A stretch of 40,642 nucleotides of DNA from Candidatus Epulonipiscium sp. (GCA_012841565.1 DUUM01000433.1:1-40642); one strand, 5' to 3'. Positions 17,441 through 27,297 are shown, counted from the stretch's first letter. The notes: generated by a model from the sequence alone, not told the origin. Made by a program: numbers and translations.

Positions 17441-17457
17441 TTATAAGGAGGGATGAA

Positions 17458-19209
17458 ATGTGTCCAAAATCTCATAGAAATGCTAAAAACTATTATAGGA
17501 AAATGCCCATACAGACCCCAGGGGAACAATTACTTCCATTACCTACAGGGGCGCCTATTGAAGAGTATATTTTAGAGTACTATGGAAGTATAGCCGAGGG
17601 ATTAGGAAATTCACCAAGTGCCAGTGTTGAAATTATTAATCAAAGGTATGCAAATATAAGACTACCGCAGGAGGAAAGAGAGTCGTTTTTAATACACAAT
17701 CCTTCAGAGGCTGTCACATTACCCCTATTGTATGGATTAAATGCTAGAGAGGCACTAGATGAGGCAGGCATTCTTCTTTTTCACACGTATCCCTATGGAG
17801 AGCTTAGAGGAAGAGGAGTTGTGGTTGGAATTATAGACACAGGAATAGATTATCCAAATAGTGTCTTTAGATATGAAGATGGTACAACAAGAATTCAAAG
17901 GATATGGGACCAATCCATAGAAGGAAGCCCACCAACAGGATTTAAGTATGGAACAGAATATATGAAAGAGCAAATTAATGAAGCCCTTGCAAGTCCTGAT
18001 CCATATAGCGTTGTTCCAAGTAGAGATGAGAATGGTCACGGTACAGTTATTGCGGGTATTGCAGCCGGCTATGATAGAAGTGGGGCTAATGAATATACTG
18101 GGGGTGCACCAGATGCAGAACTTTATATTGTTAAGTTAAGGCCAGCAAGTGAATATTTAAGACAGTATTATTTTATTAAGGATGGCGCTTATGCTTGTCA
18201 ATCAAATGATATTATGCTTGGCGTAAGATACTTAATACAGTCTATAAGAGAAACTGAGAAGCCTATGGTTATATGTCTAGCCATAGGGACAAATGATGGT
18301 GCCCACGATGGCTCGAATATTTTAGAATCAGTCCTACAAGAGATCTCCGCCCTTAGAGATATAGCCCTCGTTATTTCAGCAGGTAATGAAGCGAATACGG
18401 GGCATCATTATTCAGGAACATTAGTAGGTAGGCCTAGTGATAGTTTTGAAGTTAATGTTGCAGAGGGTGAAGAGGGGTTTGAACTTATCGTGTGGAGTCG
18501 TAATCCGGATAAGATTTCAATATCTATTCGTAGTCCAATAGGGACTATTATCGAAAAAATCCCTGTTACACCCGGTGGATTCGAAAGAATTAAGTTGCCA
18601 TTAGAAGAGACGGTGGTTACGGTACTGTATCAGTACCCAGATCCTAGGAATGGTGCAGAAGAAATAACTGTGAGGCTTGATAAACCTACTAATGGGATTT
18701 GGACATTTACTGTATATGGAGATTATGTTGTAGACGGAAGATATGATGCCTGGCTCCCCAAGGATGGTTTTTTAGATTCTGGAACAAGGTTTTTACAACC
18801 AGATCCATTTATAACTTTAACGATTCCAGCTACCATGTCGGATTCTATTGTTGTAGGGGCTTATGATAATATCGATAAAAGTATGTTTGCAGGGTCTAGT
18901 AGGGGACCAACCCGGGCAGAGATTATTAAACCTGATCTAATAGCACCAGGCGTAAATGTAAGGGCGCCACAAGTAGGGGGAGGTTATACATCTTACACTG
19001 GCACAGGAGCCAGTGCTGCCGTGACAGCAGCGGCAGCAGCACTATTATTTCAGTGGGGGCTTATAGAAGGGAACTTACCCTTTATGAATACAAACACAAT
19101 TCGTGCAATATTAATACGAGGAGCGACGAGGCAAAAAGGAGTTGTTTATCCAAATCCAGTTGAGGGTTATGGAAGATTAAACTTACTGAGTAGTTTAGCA
19201 TTATTATAA
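17458..19209 (+). CDS. Csp-type subtilase, Ser replaced by Gly (predicted pseudoprotease 1)
   Basis: ATG 17458 is chosen because AAGGAGG lies 6 bases upstream; the longer frame would start inside the hairpin. The 583-residue product has an N-terminal prodomain with the EEYILEYYGSI repeat of Csp proteins, then an S8 catalytic fold with a large inserted beta domain (about residues 330-470). Asp127 (IIDTGIDY), His194 (NGHGT) and the oxyanion Asn310 (SAGNEAN) are intact, but the catalytic Ser position reads Gly517 (YTGTGASAA). That predicts no proteolysis and probably a retained prodomain. There is no signal peptide, as for Csp proteins packed into spores. CspC and CspA of C. difficile are known pseudoproteases of this family. 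A role in germinant sensing or in tuning the active members is inferred. Confidence 0.88.
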   Translation: MCPKSHRNAKNYYRKMPIQTPGEQLLPLPTGAPIEEYILEYYGSIAEGLGNSPSASVEIINQRYANIRLPQEERESFLIHNPSEAVTLPLLYGLNAREALDEAGILLFHTYPYGELRGRGVVVGIIDTGIDYPNSVFRYEDGTTRIQRIWDQSIEGSPPTGFKYGTEYMKEQINEALASPDPYSVVPSRDENGHGTVIAGIAAGYDRSGANEYTGGAPDAELYIVKLRPASEYLRQYYFIKDGAYACQSNDIMLGVRYLIQSIRETEKPMVICLAIGTNDGAHDGSNILESVLQEISALRDIALVISAGNEANTGHHYSGTLVGRPSDSFEVNVAEGEEGFELIVWSRNPDKISISIRSPIGTIIEKIPVTPGGFERIKLPLEETVVTVLYQYPDPRNGAEEITVRLDKPTNGIWTFTVYGDYVVDGRYDAWLPKDGFLDSGTRFLQPDPFITLTIPATMSDSIVVGAYDNIDKSMFAGSSRGPTRAEIIKPDLIAPGVNVRAPQVGGGYTSYTGTGASAAVTAAAAALLFQWGLIEGNLPFMNTNTIRAILIRGATRQKGVVYPNPVEGYGRLNLLSSLALL

Positions 19210-19224
19210 ATAGGCAAGAGGTGA

Positions 19225-20952
19225 ATGATGGCTAGGTATATAGGAAAACTAAGAAGCCTTGAAATAGCAGATCAATTTTTAGAAAGAGATGAGGTAATAG
19301 ATGTAATTGTTACATTTAATAACGTTAATATGAAAATGCCTGTAACAGTCAATCAAACCACTATTGCATACCCGCCCCAAAATCCCTATATAGGCATAAG
19401 GGGAACATTGGAAGGTATAACAAAAAATCTCAATGAATTTTCAAGTGACTTTACCACCGTGACACTTGCCCCTGTTTTAGGCATTGAACCATTAAATATT
19501 ACCCCAGCTGATTTCAAACCTACATCTATCTTAAAACAGCCTCAAGAATTTAAAGGAAAAGGTACTTTAATAGGAATTTTAAATACGGGTATTGATTATA
19601 CCAATCCTGCTTTTATAGATGCTAATGGAGAAACAAGGATTGAAGCTATATGGGATCAAACCATAGGAAACGAATCTATATATGGTTATGGAACTATATA
19701 TAATAAAGAAATGATCAATAAAGCGCTACAAAACCCAGATCCCTTTTCAGTGGTCCCCCATAAAGATGAATGGGGTGAGGGCACCATGCTAGCAGGAATA
19801 GCTGCAGGTGCTGCAGTATATAAAAATGGGGAGTATACAGGGGTCGCAACAGAAGCAGAGCTTGTTGTTGTCAAGCTAAGACCAGCCCCTCTTGCCTTGC
19901 AAAAGATTTTTCATACAATATATAATCCTTTAGGGTTTTCGGGATTAGATGTTGCCCTTGGGGTTCAATATATAGGTAACGTGGCAGCTCAGCTTCAAAA
20001 ACCTATTTCTGTATGCTTTCCTATAGGAGGCAATACAGGGCCTCATGATGGCAGTGAGGCATTAACCAACATTTTGGGTACTTATGGTGTTAATAGAGGT
20101 ATAACAATCGTGCTAGCAGCTGGGGATGAGGCGAATAAGGGGAATCATGCGTCAGGGGATTTAAAACAGAATCCACTTCAACAAGTTAAACTAGTCATAC
20201 CAAAAGGACAGAAAGGCTTTTTAATTGAAATTTGGGTAGCCTTTGGGGACAAAATTGAAGTCTCAATTGTTCATCCTGGGGCAGTAGCATCTATGGGCTC
20301 GTCCGTAAGCATAATCCTACTAAATGAACCGCAAAATTACAAATTTAATGATAACAGCTATGTATGGACTGAAGGAAGTGTAATTGATCCAGAATCAGGT
20401 TGCCAGCTGATAAGGTTTCGGCTTGACAATCCTGCTCAGGGAGATTGGACTTTAAGTATCAGAGGCATTACAATTATCAATGGATTTTACAATATATGGA
20501 TTCCTAAAGCAGGTATGCTTTTACCAGGGACCATTCTTTCACCATCAAGTCCATTTGTTACCATATATAATTCAAGTTCAAGTGAAAAGGTCATTACTGT
20601 AGCATGTTATGATAAGGCAGCTTCTTCACCTTGTGGAAGTTCTGGAAGAGGCCTGACAAGAGATAACAGAGTGAAACCAGACTTTCTAGTAGAAGGTGTG
20701 AATATACCGGCCCCTCTTCCAGATAATAAATTTGGTTATATAACAGGAACAGCCCCATCTGGTGCTATTACAGCAGGAATATGTGCTAATTTGTATGAGA
20801 TGCAAAGAAAGCAAAAAGTAAATCTTTTTAATACACCTATGATGAAGGCTATGTTAGTTCAACAATTAACGAGGGAAGAGACGATATCGTATCCAAGCCC
20901 ATCTAGGGGGTATGGCATACTTGATATTAATACCTTTTATATTAACAAATAG
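19225..20952 (+). CDS. Csp-type subtilase with the whole catalytic set lost (predicted pseudoprotease 2)
   Basis: A 575-residue protein. The fold is clearly S8, with inserted beta domain and the conserved IWDQTIG and SGRGLTRD blocks, yet every active-site position is changed: Asp to Asn120 (ILNTGIDY), His to Glu185 (WGEGT), oxyanion Asn to Asp301 (AAGDEAN), and Ser to Ala510 (TGTAPSGA). The reading frame is long, undamaged and has a good AAGAGGTG site, so this is a maintained non-enzyme, not a decaying gene. The N-terminus is not the usual Csp prodomain but a variant domain with the pattern VIDVIVTFNN and YPPQNPYIGIRGTLEGI, shared with later genes of the array. It starts 15 bases after the preceding stop. 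ATG 19228 is an equally good start. Confidence 0.88.
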   Translation: MMARYIGKLRSLEIADQFLERDEVIDVIVTFNNVNMKMPVTVNQTTIAYPPQNPYIGIRGTLEGITKNLNEFSSDFTTVTLAPVLGIEPLNITPADFKPTSILKQPQEFKGKGTLIGILNTGIDYTNPAFIDANGETRIEAIWDQTIGNESIYGYGTIYNKEMINKALQNPDPFSVVPHKDEWGEGTMLAGIAAGAAVYKNGEYTGVATEAELVVVKLRPAPLALQKIFHTIYNPLGFSGLDVALGVQYIGNVAAQLQKPISVCFPIGGNTGPHDGSEALTNILGTYGVNRGITIVLAAGDEANKGNHASGDLKQNPLQQVKLVIPKGQKGFLIEIWVAFGDKIEVSIVHPGAVASMGSSVSIILLNEPQNYKFNDNSYVWTEGSVIDPESGCQLIRFRLDNPAQGDWTLSIRGITIINGFYNIWIPKAGMLLPGTILSPSSPFVTIYNSSSSEKVITVACYDKAASSPCGSSGRGLTRDNRVKPDFLVEGVNIPAPLPDNKFGYITGTAPSGAITAGICANLYEMQRKQKVNLFNTPMMKAMLVQQLTREETISYPSPSRGYGILDINTFYINK

Positions 20953-20970
20953 TAGGTGGTGTAAAGAACA

Positions 20971-23628
20971 ATGAATCATTATAGTGAATGGATTATCCAG
21001 TATCATGGCGATTTGCAAAAAGCATTACAGGGAACAGATACCATGTTTGATACGATTAACGAAAGATACGCTATTGTAAAAATACGTGAAAAAGAAGTTT
21101 CTTACTTAAAGAGCTTAATGCAAATTGAATATATAGAAGAATCTAGGCCTATATGTCAAGTTAAGAATAAGGCAGATTTAGCACAGATTATATCGAAAGA
21201 AAAAGAAAAACAGGGTGTCAGTGGAAAAGGTGTAACTGTTGGATGGATTAGCCACAACGAAGATATAAATTACAATTATTATAATACATGTGACGGGGAA
21301 ACACGCTTTGTATGTATTCATAATGGAATCAATGAGTACAACAAAGAACAAATAAAGAACATAGGAAGGAGCTGCCAAGGAGATGGATTATCTTCTATGG
21401 ATAGTTGTATAGGAAACAAAGGGATTGCACCAGATAGTGATGTCATTTTGGTTAATTGGCAAAAAAGTAGGTTTTATACGGCAGATGCTATACGGGCAGT
21501 TCGTTTTATGATAGCACGGTCAAACAGTATACAAAAGCCTTTGGTTATCTATCTACCATTTGATATAAGTAATGGGGATAATAAGAACAATAACCTAATA
21601 CGAGAAATAATTAGTGATATGACCCTGTGGGGTAAAATTATAATTGTCAGTAATTTAGAAGCAGGTAGTGAAACTTTAAAAATAAATCTAGGATTAAATA
21701 GAGGACCTATATTTTCAACATATGGAGAACTAACAGTAGGGGCCTTATCTCTTCTGATGGAGTGGGGGATTGTTAGAATGAATGAGCCATCCCTGTATGG
21801 ACAAAAATTAAGAACTTATTATATTAAAAATGTGGCTTCACAGCTTAAAAAAGATAACCTTTATACAAGGGTTTGTAGCATAGACAGTATAGATGAATTG
21901 ATAAAACTGCTAATACCAATGCCTATAGTAGAGGAATTTAGAACATTAGACCTTGCCTATGCACTTGCACCAGAAGATGCAGAAATAGATGCATTTATTT
22001 TCTATAATAACTTGAAAAAATATACAACCATAATAATACCAAAAGAGGCTAGTCTGTACCCTTTAGTTTTTCCATACCTCGGGGTAAGAGGAACCGTAGC
22101 AGCTATTAAAGAACTTTTAAGCGACTCTCTAGAGATGTTAATAACTGGTTCTTTAGCTTATATCTTAGGTAATGAGCCCTTAGAGATTAAAGCGACTGAA
22201 TTTAAAGCCGCATCCATTTTAAATACACCCACAGACCTTAAAGGGGCTAATACACTCATTGGAATTATTGATACAGGAATTGATTATACACACCCTGCTT
22301 TTATAGACGCTGAAGGCAAAACAAGGATCGTAAGTATATGGGATCAGACCATAGGGGAGGATTCGCCCTATGGGTATGGAACAATATATGACCAGGAGAT
22401 TATTAATGAGGCCTTGCAAAGCCCAAATCCATTTGAAGTGGTTCCTCATAAGGATGAGTGGGGTCATGGAACCATACTTGCTGGAATTGCAGCAGGAGAT
22501 AGCAAGGATGAGAAGGGGGTTTATAAAGGCGTAGCCCCAGAAGCAGGTATTATTGTTGTCAAGCTCGTTTCAGCCACACCAGCAATGCAAGAGATTTATC
22601 ATGGTAAATACAATCTCCTTGGATTTTCAGCTTTAGATATTGCACGTTCATTTGAATACCTTTCAACGTTGGCAAATCAGCATCAAAAACCTATTTCTAT
22701 ATGTTTGCCAATGGGAACCAATAGTGGCCCTCACGATGGTACTAGTATTTTAGATACGATTATTATGAGCTATGCAGAAAAGCCAGGCGTAACTGTCATA
22801 TTACCAGCTGGAGAAGAAGCTAATAAAGCTCACCATGCATCAGGCGATTTAAAAGAGAAAAGTGAACAGGAGATTAAGCTTACAATTTCCCAGGGACAGG
22901 ATGAATTTATTATAGAAGTATGGGCCATGTTTGGAGATAAAATTGAGGTATTATTAATGGCACCTAAGTTAGATGGAGGAGAAAGCACAACCATATTGTT
23001 AAATAAAGCACAAATACACAAAATAACCAATACTTCTTTTGTGTGGTCTCAGGGGAGTAAAATTGATATGGATACAGGGTGCCAGGTCATCAGATTTCGC
23101 TTAGGAAATCCTTTGTATGGGGATTGGACTATAAGGGTTAAAGGAATTATTATTATCTGGGGACGTTATGATATATGGATTCCTAAAACAGGAATGATTT
23201 TACCACATACAGTCCTTTCACCGGCAGATCCATTTACAACCATATATAATACAAGCGCATCCAATGGGTTAATAACGGTGGTATGTTACGATAAAAAGTC
23301 CTCATCAGCAACACCTAGCTCAGGGAGGGGTTTTGCGCGAGATGATCGGGTTAAACCGGATTTTATGGTGCCGGGGGTAGATATACCGGGACCACTTCCA
23401 GGGAATGAATGGGGCACAATAACAGGAACGGGGGCAGCTAGTGCTATTACAGTTGGCGTGGCATCACTTATATATGAAAAACAATTGCTCGCAGGAGAAG
23501 AACTTGCAAATACCATCACGATGAAAGCGCTATTAGTAGAAAATGTTAAGAGGGAACCGACTATGTCTTACCCTAACAGGTCGAGGGGATATGGGTTGCT
23601 AGATATTAGTGCTGTTATATATAAATAA
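20971..23628 (+). CDS. Fused double subtilase: stripped N-terminal unit plus pseudoprotease (pseudoprotease 3)
   Basis: An 885-residue two-unit protein. Residues 1-320 are a Csp prodomain (WIIQYHGDLQKAL) followed by a shrunken subtilase: the Asp strand reads GWISHN (no Asp at about residue 94), the HGT motif is gone, and both the inserted beta domain and the Ser loop are deleted, although the tail block LLMEWGIVRMN survives. Residues about 330-885 are a full unit with the variant N-domain (IDAFIFYNN) and Asp434 and His499 intact, but oxyanion Asn to Glu615 and Ser to Gly821 (TGTGAAS). No unit can be a standard protease. The arrangement recalls the CspBA fusion of C. difficile, although here neither half keeps a full triad. 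The start has AGGTGG upstream, 18 bases after the previous gene. Confidence 0.87.
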   Translation: MNHYSEWIIQYHGDLQKALQGTDTMFDTINERYAIVKIREKEVSYLKSLMQIEYIEESRPICQVKNKADLAQIISKEKEKQGVSGKGVTVGWISHNEDINYNYYNTCDGETRFVCIHNGINEYNKEQIKNIGRSCQGDGLSSMDSCIGNKGIAPDSDVILVNWQKSRFYTADAIRAVRFMIARSNSIQKPLVIYLPFDISNGDNKNNNLIREIISDMTLWGKIIIVSNLEAGSETLKINLGLNRGPIFSTYGELTVGALSLLMEWGIVRMNEPSLYGQKLRTYYIKNVASQLKKDNLYTRVCSIDSIDELIKLLIPMPIVEEFRTLDLAYALAPEDAEIDAFIFYNNLKKYTTIIIPKEASLYPLVFPYLGVRGTVAAIKELLSDSLEMLITGSLAYILGNEPLEIKATEFKAASILNTPTDLKGANTLIGIIDTGIDYTHPAFIDAEGKTRIVSIWDQTIGEDSPYGYGTIYDQEIINEALQSPNPFEVVPHKDEWGHGTILAGIAAGDSKDEKGVYKGVAPEAGIIVVKLVSATPAMQEIYHGKYNLLGFSALDIARSFEYLSTLANQHQKPISICLPMGTNSGPHDGTSILDTIIMSYAEKPGVTVILPAGEEANKAHHASGDLKEKSEQEIKLTISQGQDEFIIEVWAMFGDKIEVLLMAPKLDGGESTTILLNKAQIHKITNTSFVWSQGSKIDMDTGCQVIRFRLGNPLYGDWTIRVKGIIIIWGRYDIWIPKTGMILPHTVLSPADPFTTIYNTSASNGLITVVCYDKKSSSATPSSGRGFARDDRVKPDFMVPGVDIPGPLPGNEWGTITGTGAASAITVGVASLIYEKQLLAGEELANTITMKALLVENVKREPTMSYPNRSRGYGLLDISAVIYK

Positions 23629-23647
23629 GCGTGTAGTGGGGTGAAGT

Positions 23648-25552
23648 ATGAAAAGCTTACAAAAAGAATTACAAGCTGCCAATACAAAGATAGGCATGAT
23701 TAATAAGATTGTTGCTAGTACTAAAACGGTGGAGAAACAAATGCCTTACTTAAGGATATTAATGCAAGATTTAGATAGGTTAGATAGTTTAATAAACATA
23801 AACTTTAGAGAACTTAGGGAATCTATGGTAGAAGAAAGTAGTGTCCTAGATATCCCTTATGAATTGCTGTCAGAAGATGATATTATAGATGTTTTTATTA
23901 CCTATAACAACCTTAATTCTGAAATCATTATAATACCCCCATCAAATACGACTATATATCCACTTGATTTTCCTTACTCAGGGGTCAGGGGACCTAGGGG
24001 TAAAATTGAACAGGTCTTCACAGATTATCTAGGGAAAGCAGCTACAACAATTATTCCTTTTATTTTAGGGAATGAGCCCCAAGATATTGTGCAAGGAGAA
24101 TTTAAAGCCACATCCATATTAAAGTCCCCTGTAAGTTTCGATGGAACCAATACATTAATTGGAATTATTGATACTGGAATTGACTATACAAATCCATCAT
24201 TTACCAATTCAGATGGGGAAACGAGAATTATAAGTATATGGGACCAAACCATAGGAATGGATTCACCTTATGGATATGGAACCGTATACGATAAAGAAAT
24301 AATTGATAGAGCTCTAAAAAGCTCAGATCCATTTGAAATAGTTCCCCATAAGGATGAATGGGGGCATGGCACAATGTTGGCGGGTATTGCGGCAGGTTTT
24401 GGGACATATGAAAAAGGCATCTATAAAGGAGTTGCACCAGGAGCAGAATTAGTTATTGTAAAACTTAAACCGGCTAGCCACGCTATGCAGTCCTTTTTTT
24501 ACGGGAAGTATAATCCACTAGGATTTTCAGCATTAGACATTGCTCTTGCTTTTCAGTTTTTAATTAACTTAGCAAACCAGATTCGAAAACCTATTTCTAT
24601 CTGCTTACCTTCAGGGACTAATAGCGGGTCACATGATGGTACAAATATTTTAGATTCTATTATCTTAAGTTATTCATCCAATCCAGGTGTATCTACAGTG
24701 ATATCTGTTGGAGAAGAAGCAAACAAAGCACATCATGCTTCGGGAGATTTAAAGGAAGCAAAAGAACAATCACTCAAGCTTACCATAGCTAAAGGGCAGG
24801 TAGGATTTCTAGCTGAGATATGGGCGATGTTTGGTGATCGAATAGAGGTATTATTAACACCTCCAAAATCAGAGGATGATATTCCGCCCAGCATTTTGTT
24901 AAATGAAAACCAAACATATAGACTATCTGAGGATTCTTCTGTATGGTCCCAAGGTATTATTTTTGATGTTGATACAGGCGCTCAAGTGATTCATTTTCGG
25001 TTTGAAAATCCCATGGAGGGAGAATGGATTATAAAAGTTAGGGGTACGGTTGTCATTAAGGGACGTTACGATATATGGATTCCTAAAACAGGAATGATCT
25101 TACCGGGGACAGTCCTATCTCCAGCAAGCCCATTTACGACTATCTATAATACAAGTTCAGCAGCGGGTGTAATTGCTATAGGGTGTTACAATGAAATATC
25201 ACTATCAGCATGCCCCAGTTCAGGTAGGGGATTTACACGCAGTAACGAGGTTTGTCCGGATTATATAGTTGATGGTGTAGATATACCAGGTCCTCTTCCA
25301 GGTAATAGATGGGGAACTATATCAGGAACAGCTCCTTCCGGTGCAATAACCGTTGGCCTAACGTCACATATATATCAAAATCAATTAATACAGGGGGACG
25401 AACTTGCCAATACAATTATTATGAAAGCAATATTGTCTGATCAGGTAAAAAGACAACCAACTCTGTCATATCCAAATCCATCAAGTGGATATGGGGTAAT
25501 AGATATTAATTCGGACTTATCGCAAATAGGGGTGAAGGGTTATGGCATATGA
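23648..25552 (+). CDS. Csp-type subtilase, Ser replaced by Ala (predicted pseudoprotease 4)
   Basis: A 634-residue protein. About 75 extra residues, likely helical and with a coiled-coil feel (LQKELQAANTKIGMINKI), precede the variant N-domain (IIDVFITYNN). The catalytic fold keeps Asp175 (IIDTGIDY) and His240 (WGHGT), but the oxyanion Asn is Glu356 (SVGEEAN) and the Ser is Ala562 (SGTAPSGA). It is closely similar to the second half of the fusion protein upstream, so the two probably arose by duplication. GTGGGGTG lies upstream of ATG 23648. Its 3' end overlaps the next gene by 11 bases, indicating coupled translation with the first active protease. Confidence 0.88.
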   Translation: MKSLQKELQAANTKIGMINKIVASTKTVEKQMPYLRILMQDLDRLDSLININFRELRESMVEESSVLDIPYELLSEDDIIDVFITYNNLNSEIIIIPPSNTTIYPLDFPYSGVRGPRGKIEQVFTDYLGKAATTIIPFILGNEPQDIVQGEFKATSILKSPVSFDGTNTLIGIIDTGIDYTNPSFTNSDGETRIISIWDQTIGMDSPYGYGTVYDKEIIDRALKSSDPFEIVPHKDEWGHGTMLAGIAAGFGTYEKGIYKGVAPGAELVIVKLKPASHAMQSFFYGKYNPLGFSALDIALAFQFLINLANQIRKPISICLPSGTNSGSHDGTNILDSIILSYSSNPGVSTVISVGEEANKAHHASGDLKEAKEQSLKLTIAKGQVGFLAEIWAMFGDRIEVLLTPPKSEDDIPPSILLNENQTYRLSEDSSVWSQGIIFDVDTGAQVIHFRFENPMEGEWIIKVRGTVVIKGRYDIWIPKTGMILPGTVLSPASPFTTIYNTSSAAGVIAIGCYNEISLSACPSSGRGFTRSNEVCPDYIVDGVDIPGPLPGNRWGTISGTAPSGAITVGLTSHIYQNQLIQGDELANTIIMKAILSDQVKRQPTLSYPNPSSGYGVIDINSDLSQIGVKGYGI

Positions 25553-27290
25553 AAGTAAAATAGATGCAGAACTTGAATTAGCCTTAAAATATTACCAAAC
25601 TTCAATAGGTACAGCTTTTACAGCCAACACAGGGGTTTCTTTGGAAGGTGATTGGGAGATTATTGTGAAATATCATGGTGATATTTTAATTCCTGTTCAA
25701 ACAGTAGGGGCTAAAGTAGAAATTTTAAATGAAAGCTTTGCAAGTATTGTGATAAAACCAAGCAAAGTTGAAGAATTTGCAAGTTTTTTTCAAATTGAAT
25801 ACCTTGAATTCCCACGCAGAATGTTTTATATCTTAAGAGAAAGTTATGGTAAAGCATGTATCACAAATATGTATAATCCGCTTCTTTACAATCTTCGGGG
25901 TAGGGGGGTACTTTTAGGCATTATAGACTCGGGAATTGATTATATTAACCCCGATTTTAGAAACGAAGATGGAAGCACAAGAATTGCCTATTTATGGGAT
26001 CAAACCATTGATGGAAGGCCGCCTATTGGCTTTGACTTAGGGACTGAATATACAAAAGAACAAATTAATGAAGCGTTAATGCAGCCTACCATAGAAGAAA
26101 CACTTGCTCTTGTTCCAAGTATAGATGAAGTGGGACATGGAACGGCTGTTTCGGGTGTTGCAGGTGGAAATGGGAGGGGCTCGGAAGGCAGAGAAGTTGG
26201 GGTAGCTCCTGGGGCTGAATTTATAGTTGTAAAAGTAGGGATGGAAAGCGAGGATTCATTTCCTAGAACGTTAGAAGTCATGCGGGCAATTAAATATGTA
26301 ATTGAAAAGGCCACGGAACTAGATAGACCAATTGCCGTTAACATAGGATTTGGGATGGTTCAAGGTGGCCACGATGGGCGAACACTTCTAGAAATTTTCA
26401 TAGATCAAATGGCAGCAAGGTGGAAAAGCATTATTATAGTTGGTACTGGCAATCAAGGCAATCAAGCAACTCATACCCAGGGAATTCTCCGCCAAGATGA
26501 AGAAAAAGAGATACAGTTTGTCATAAATTCCAATCAAGAATTTTATGCATTTAACTTATGGAAAAGTTTTATTGACACTTTTGAAATAAAAATTACTGCT
26601 CCCACAGGAGAGGCCACAGATAGGGTCACAATATTTTCAAACAATACATTGTATAGCGTAGGGAAAACCAATGTTTTTATTAATTTCTCGGAACCCTCTA
26701 ATATTAACCCAGATCAACAGATATTGGTCTATATGGAAAGCCAAGATGGAAGTATCGATGCAGGAATATGGACCCTTACTATATATGGCGTATCAATTGT
26801 AGATGGTAGGTATAATATTTGGGGAGCCACTAAGGAAGTTACTGGGGATCAAACAATATTCTTACAACCGAGTTCTGATATAACCCTCACGATACCATCA
26901 ACAGGTAATGCGATTATTAGTGTAGCGGCCTTTAATCCTTTTTCCAATCAAATTACAGCCTCATCAGGGAGAGGTTTTACAAGGGATGGACGTGTAAAAC
27001 CAGGTCTTGCAGCTCCAGGAGCACAGGTTATAACAACTGACAATCAAGGGGGGTATAGCCCAGCTACAGGTACGAGTATTGCATCGGCATTTGTCACAGG
27101 TGGTGCAGCACTACTGATGGAGTGGGGAATTACAAATGGTAATGCTCCGTTTTTATATGGTGATATATTACGGACTGCCTTACTTAGGAATACAAGAAGG
27201 CTAGTAACGGATATGGTATATCCTAACCCAATGTGGGGATACGGAGCATTTTGTTTAGAAGACACGCTGATCAGTCTAATTAATAAATAG
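25542..27290 (+). CDS. Csp-type subtilase with complete triad (predicted active germination protease)
   Basis: A 582-residue S8 protease. An N-terminal prodomain (WEIIVKYHGDIL, about residues 35-100) is followed by the catalytic fold with Asp129 (IIDSGIDY), His199 (VGHGT), oxyanion Asn304 (TGNQGN) and Ser512 (TGTSIAS), so all four positions are intact. The inserted beta domain is present. By analogy to CspB of Clostridium perfringens and C. difficile, it may cut and activate a pro-cortex-lytic enzyme such as pro-SleC during germination. No sleC occurs in this window. ATG 25542 overlaps the end of the preceding pseudoprotease gene; GGGGTGAAGG lies upstream. This and the following truncated gene are the only members able to catalyse. 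Confidence 0.9.
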   Translation: MAYESKIDAELELALKYYQTSIGTAFTANTGVSLEGDWEIIVKYHGDILIPVQTVGAKVEILNESFASIVIKPSKVEEFASFFQIEYLEFPRRMFYILRESYGKACITNMYNPLLYNLRGRGVLLGIIDSGIDYINPDFRNEDGSTRIAYLWDQTIDGRPPIGFDLGTEYTKEQINEALMQPTIEETLALVPSIDEVGHGTAVSGVAGGNGRGSEGREVGVAPGAEFIVVKVGMESEDSFPRTLEVMRAIKYVIEKATELDRPIAVNIGFGMVQGGHDGRTLLEIFIDQMAARWKSIIIVGTGNQGNQATHTQGILRQDEEKEIQFVINSNQEFYAFNLWKSFIDTFEIKITAPTGEATDRVTIFSNNTLYSVGKTNVFINFSEPSNINPDQQILVYMESQDGSIDAGIWTLTIYGVSIVDGRYNIWGATKEVTGDQTIFLQPSSDITLTIPSTGNAIISVAAFNPFSNQITASSGRGFTRDGRVKPGLAAPGAQVITTDNQGGYSPATGTSIASAFVTGGAALLMEWGITNGNAPFLYGDILRTALLRNTRRLVTDMVYPNPMWGYGAFCLEDTLISLINK

Positions 27291-27297
27291 GGGCGGG

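Noticed and set aside
17428..17457. Upstream TTG start for the first subtilase
   Set aside because: It falls inside the stem of the hairpin, before the AAGGAGG that serves ATG 17458.
20971..23628. Frame error joining two separate subtilase genes
   Set aside because: The frame is continuous with no stop or awkward junction, and a plausible linker connects the units; fusion is the simpler reading.
26000..26344. Leftward 114-codon frame inside the fifth subtilase gene
   Set aside because: It covers the conserved His-motif region of a real protease on the other strand and has no expression signal.
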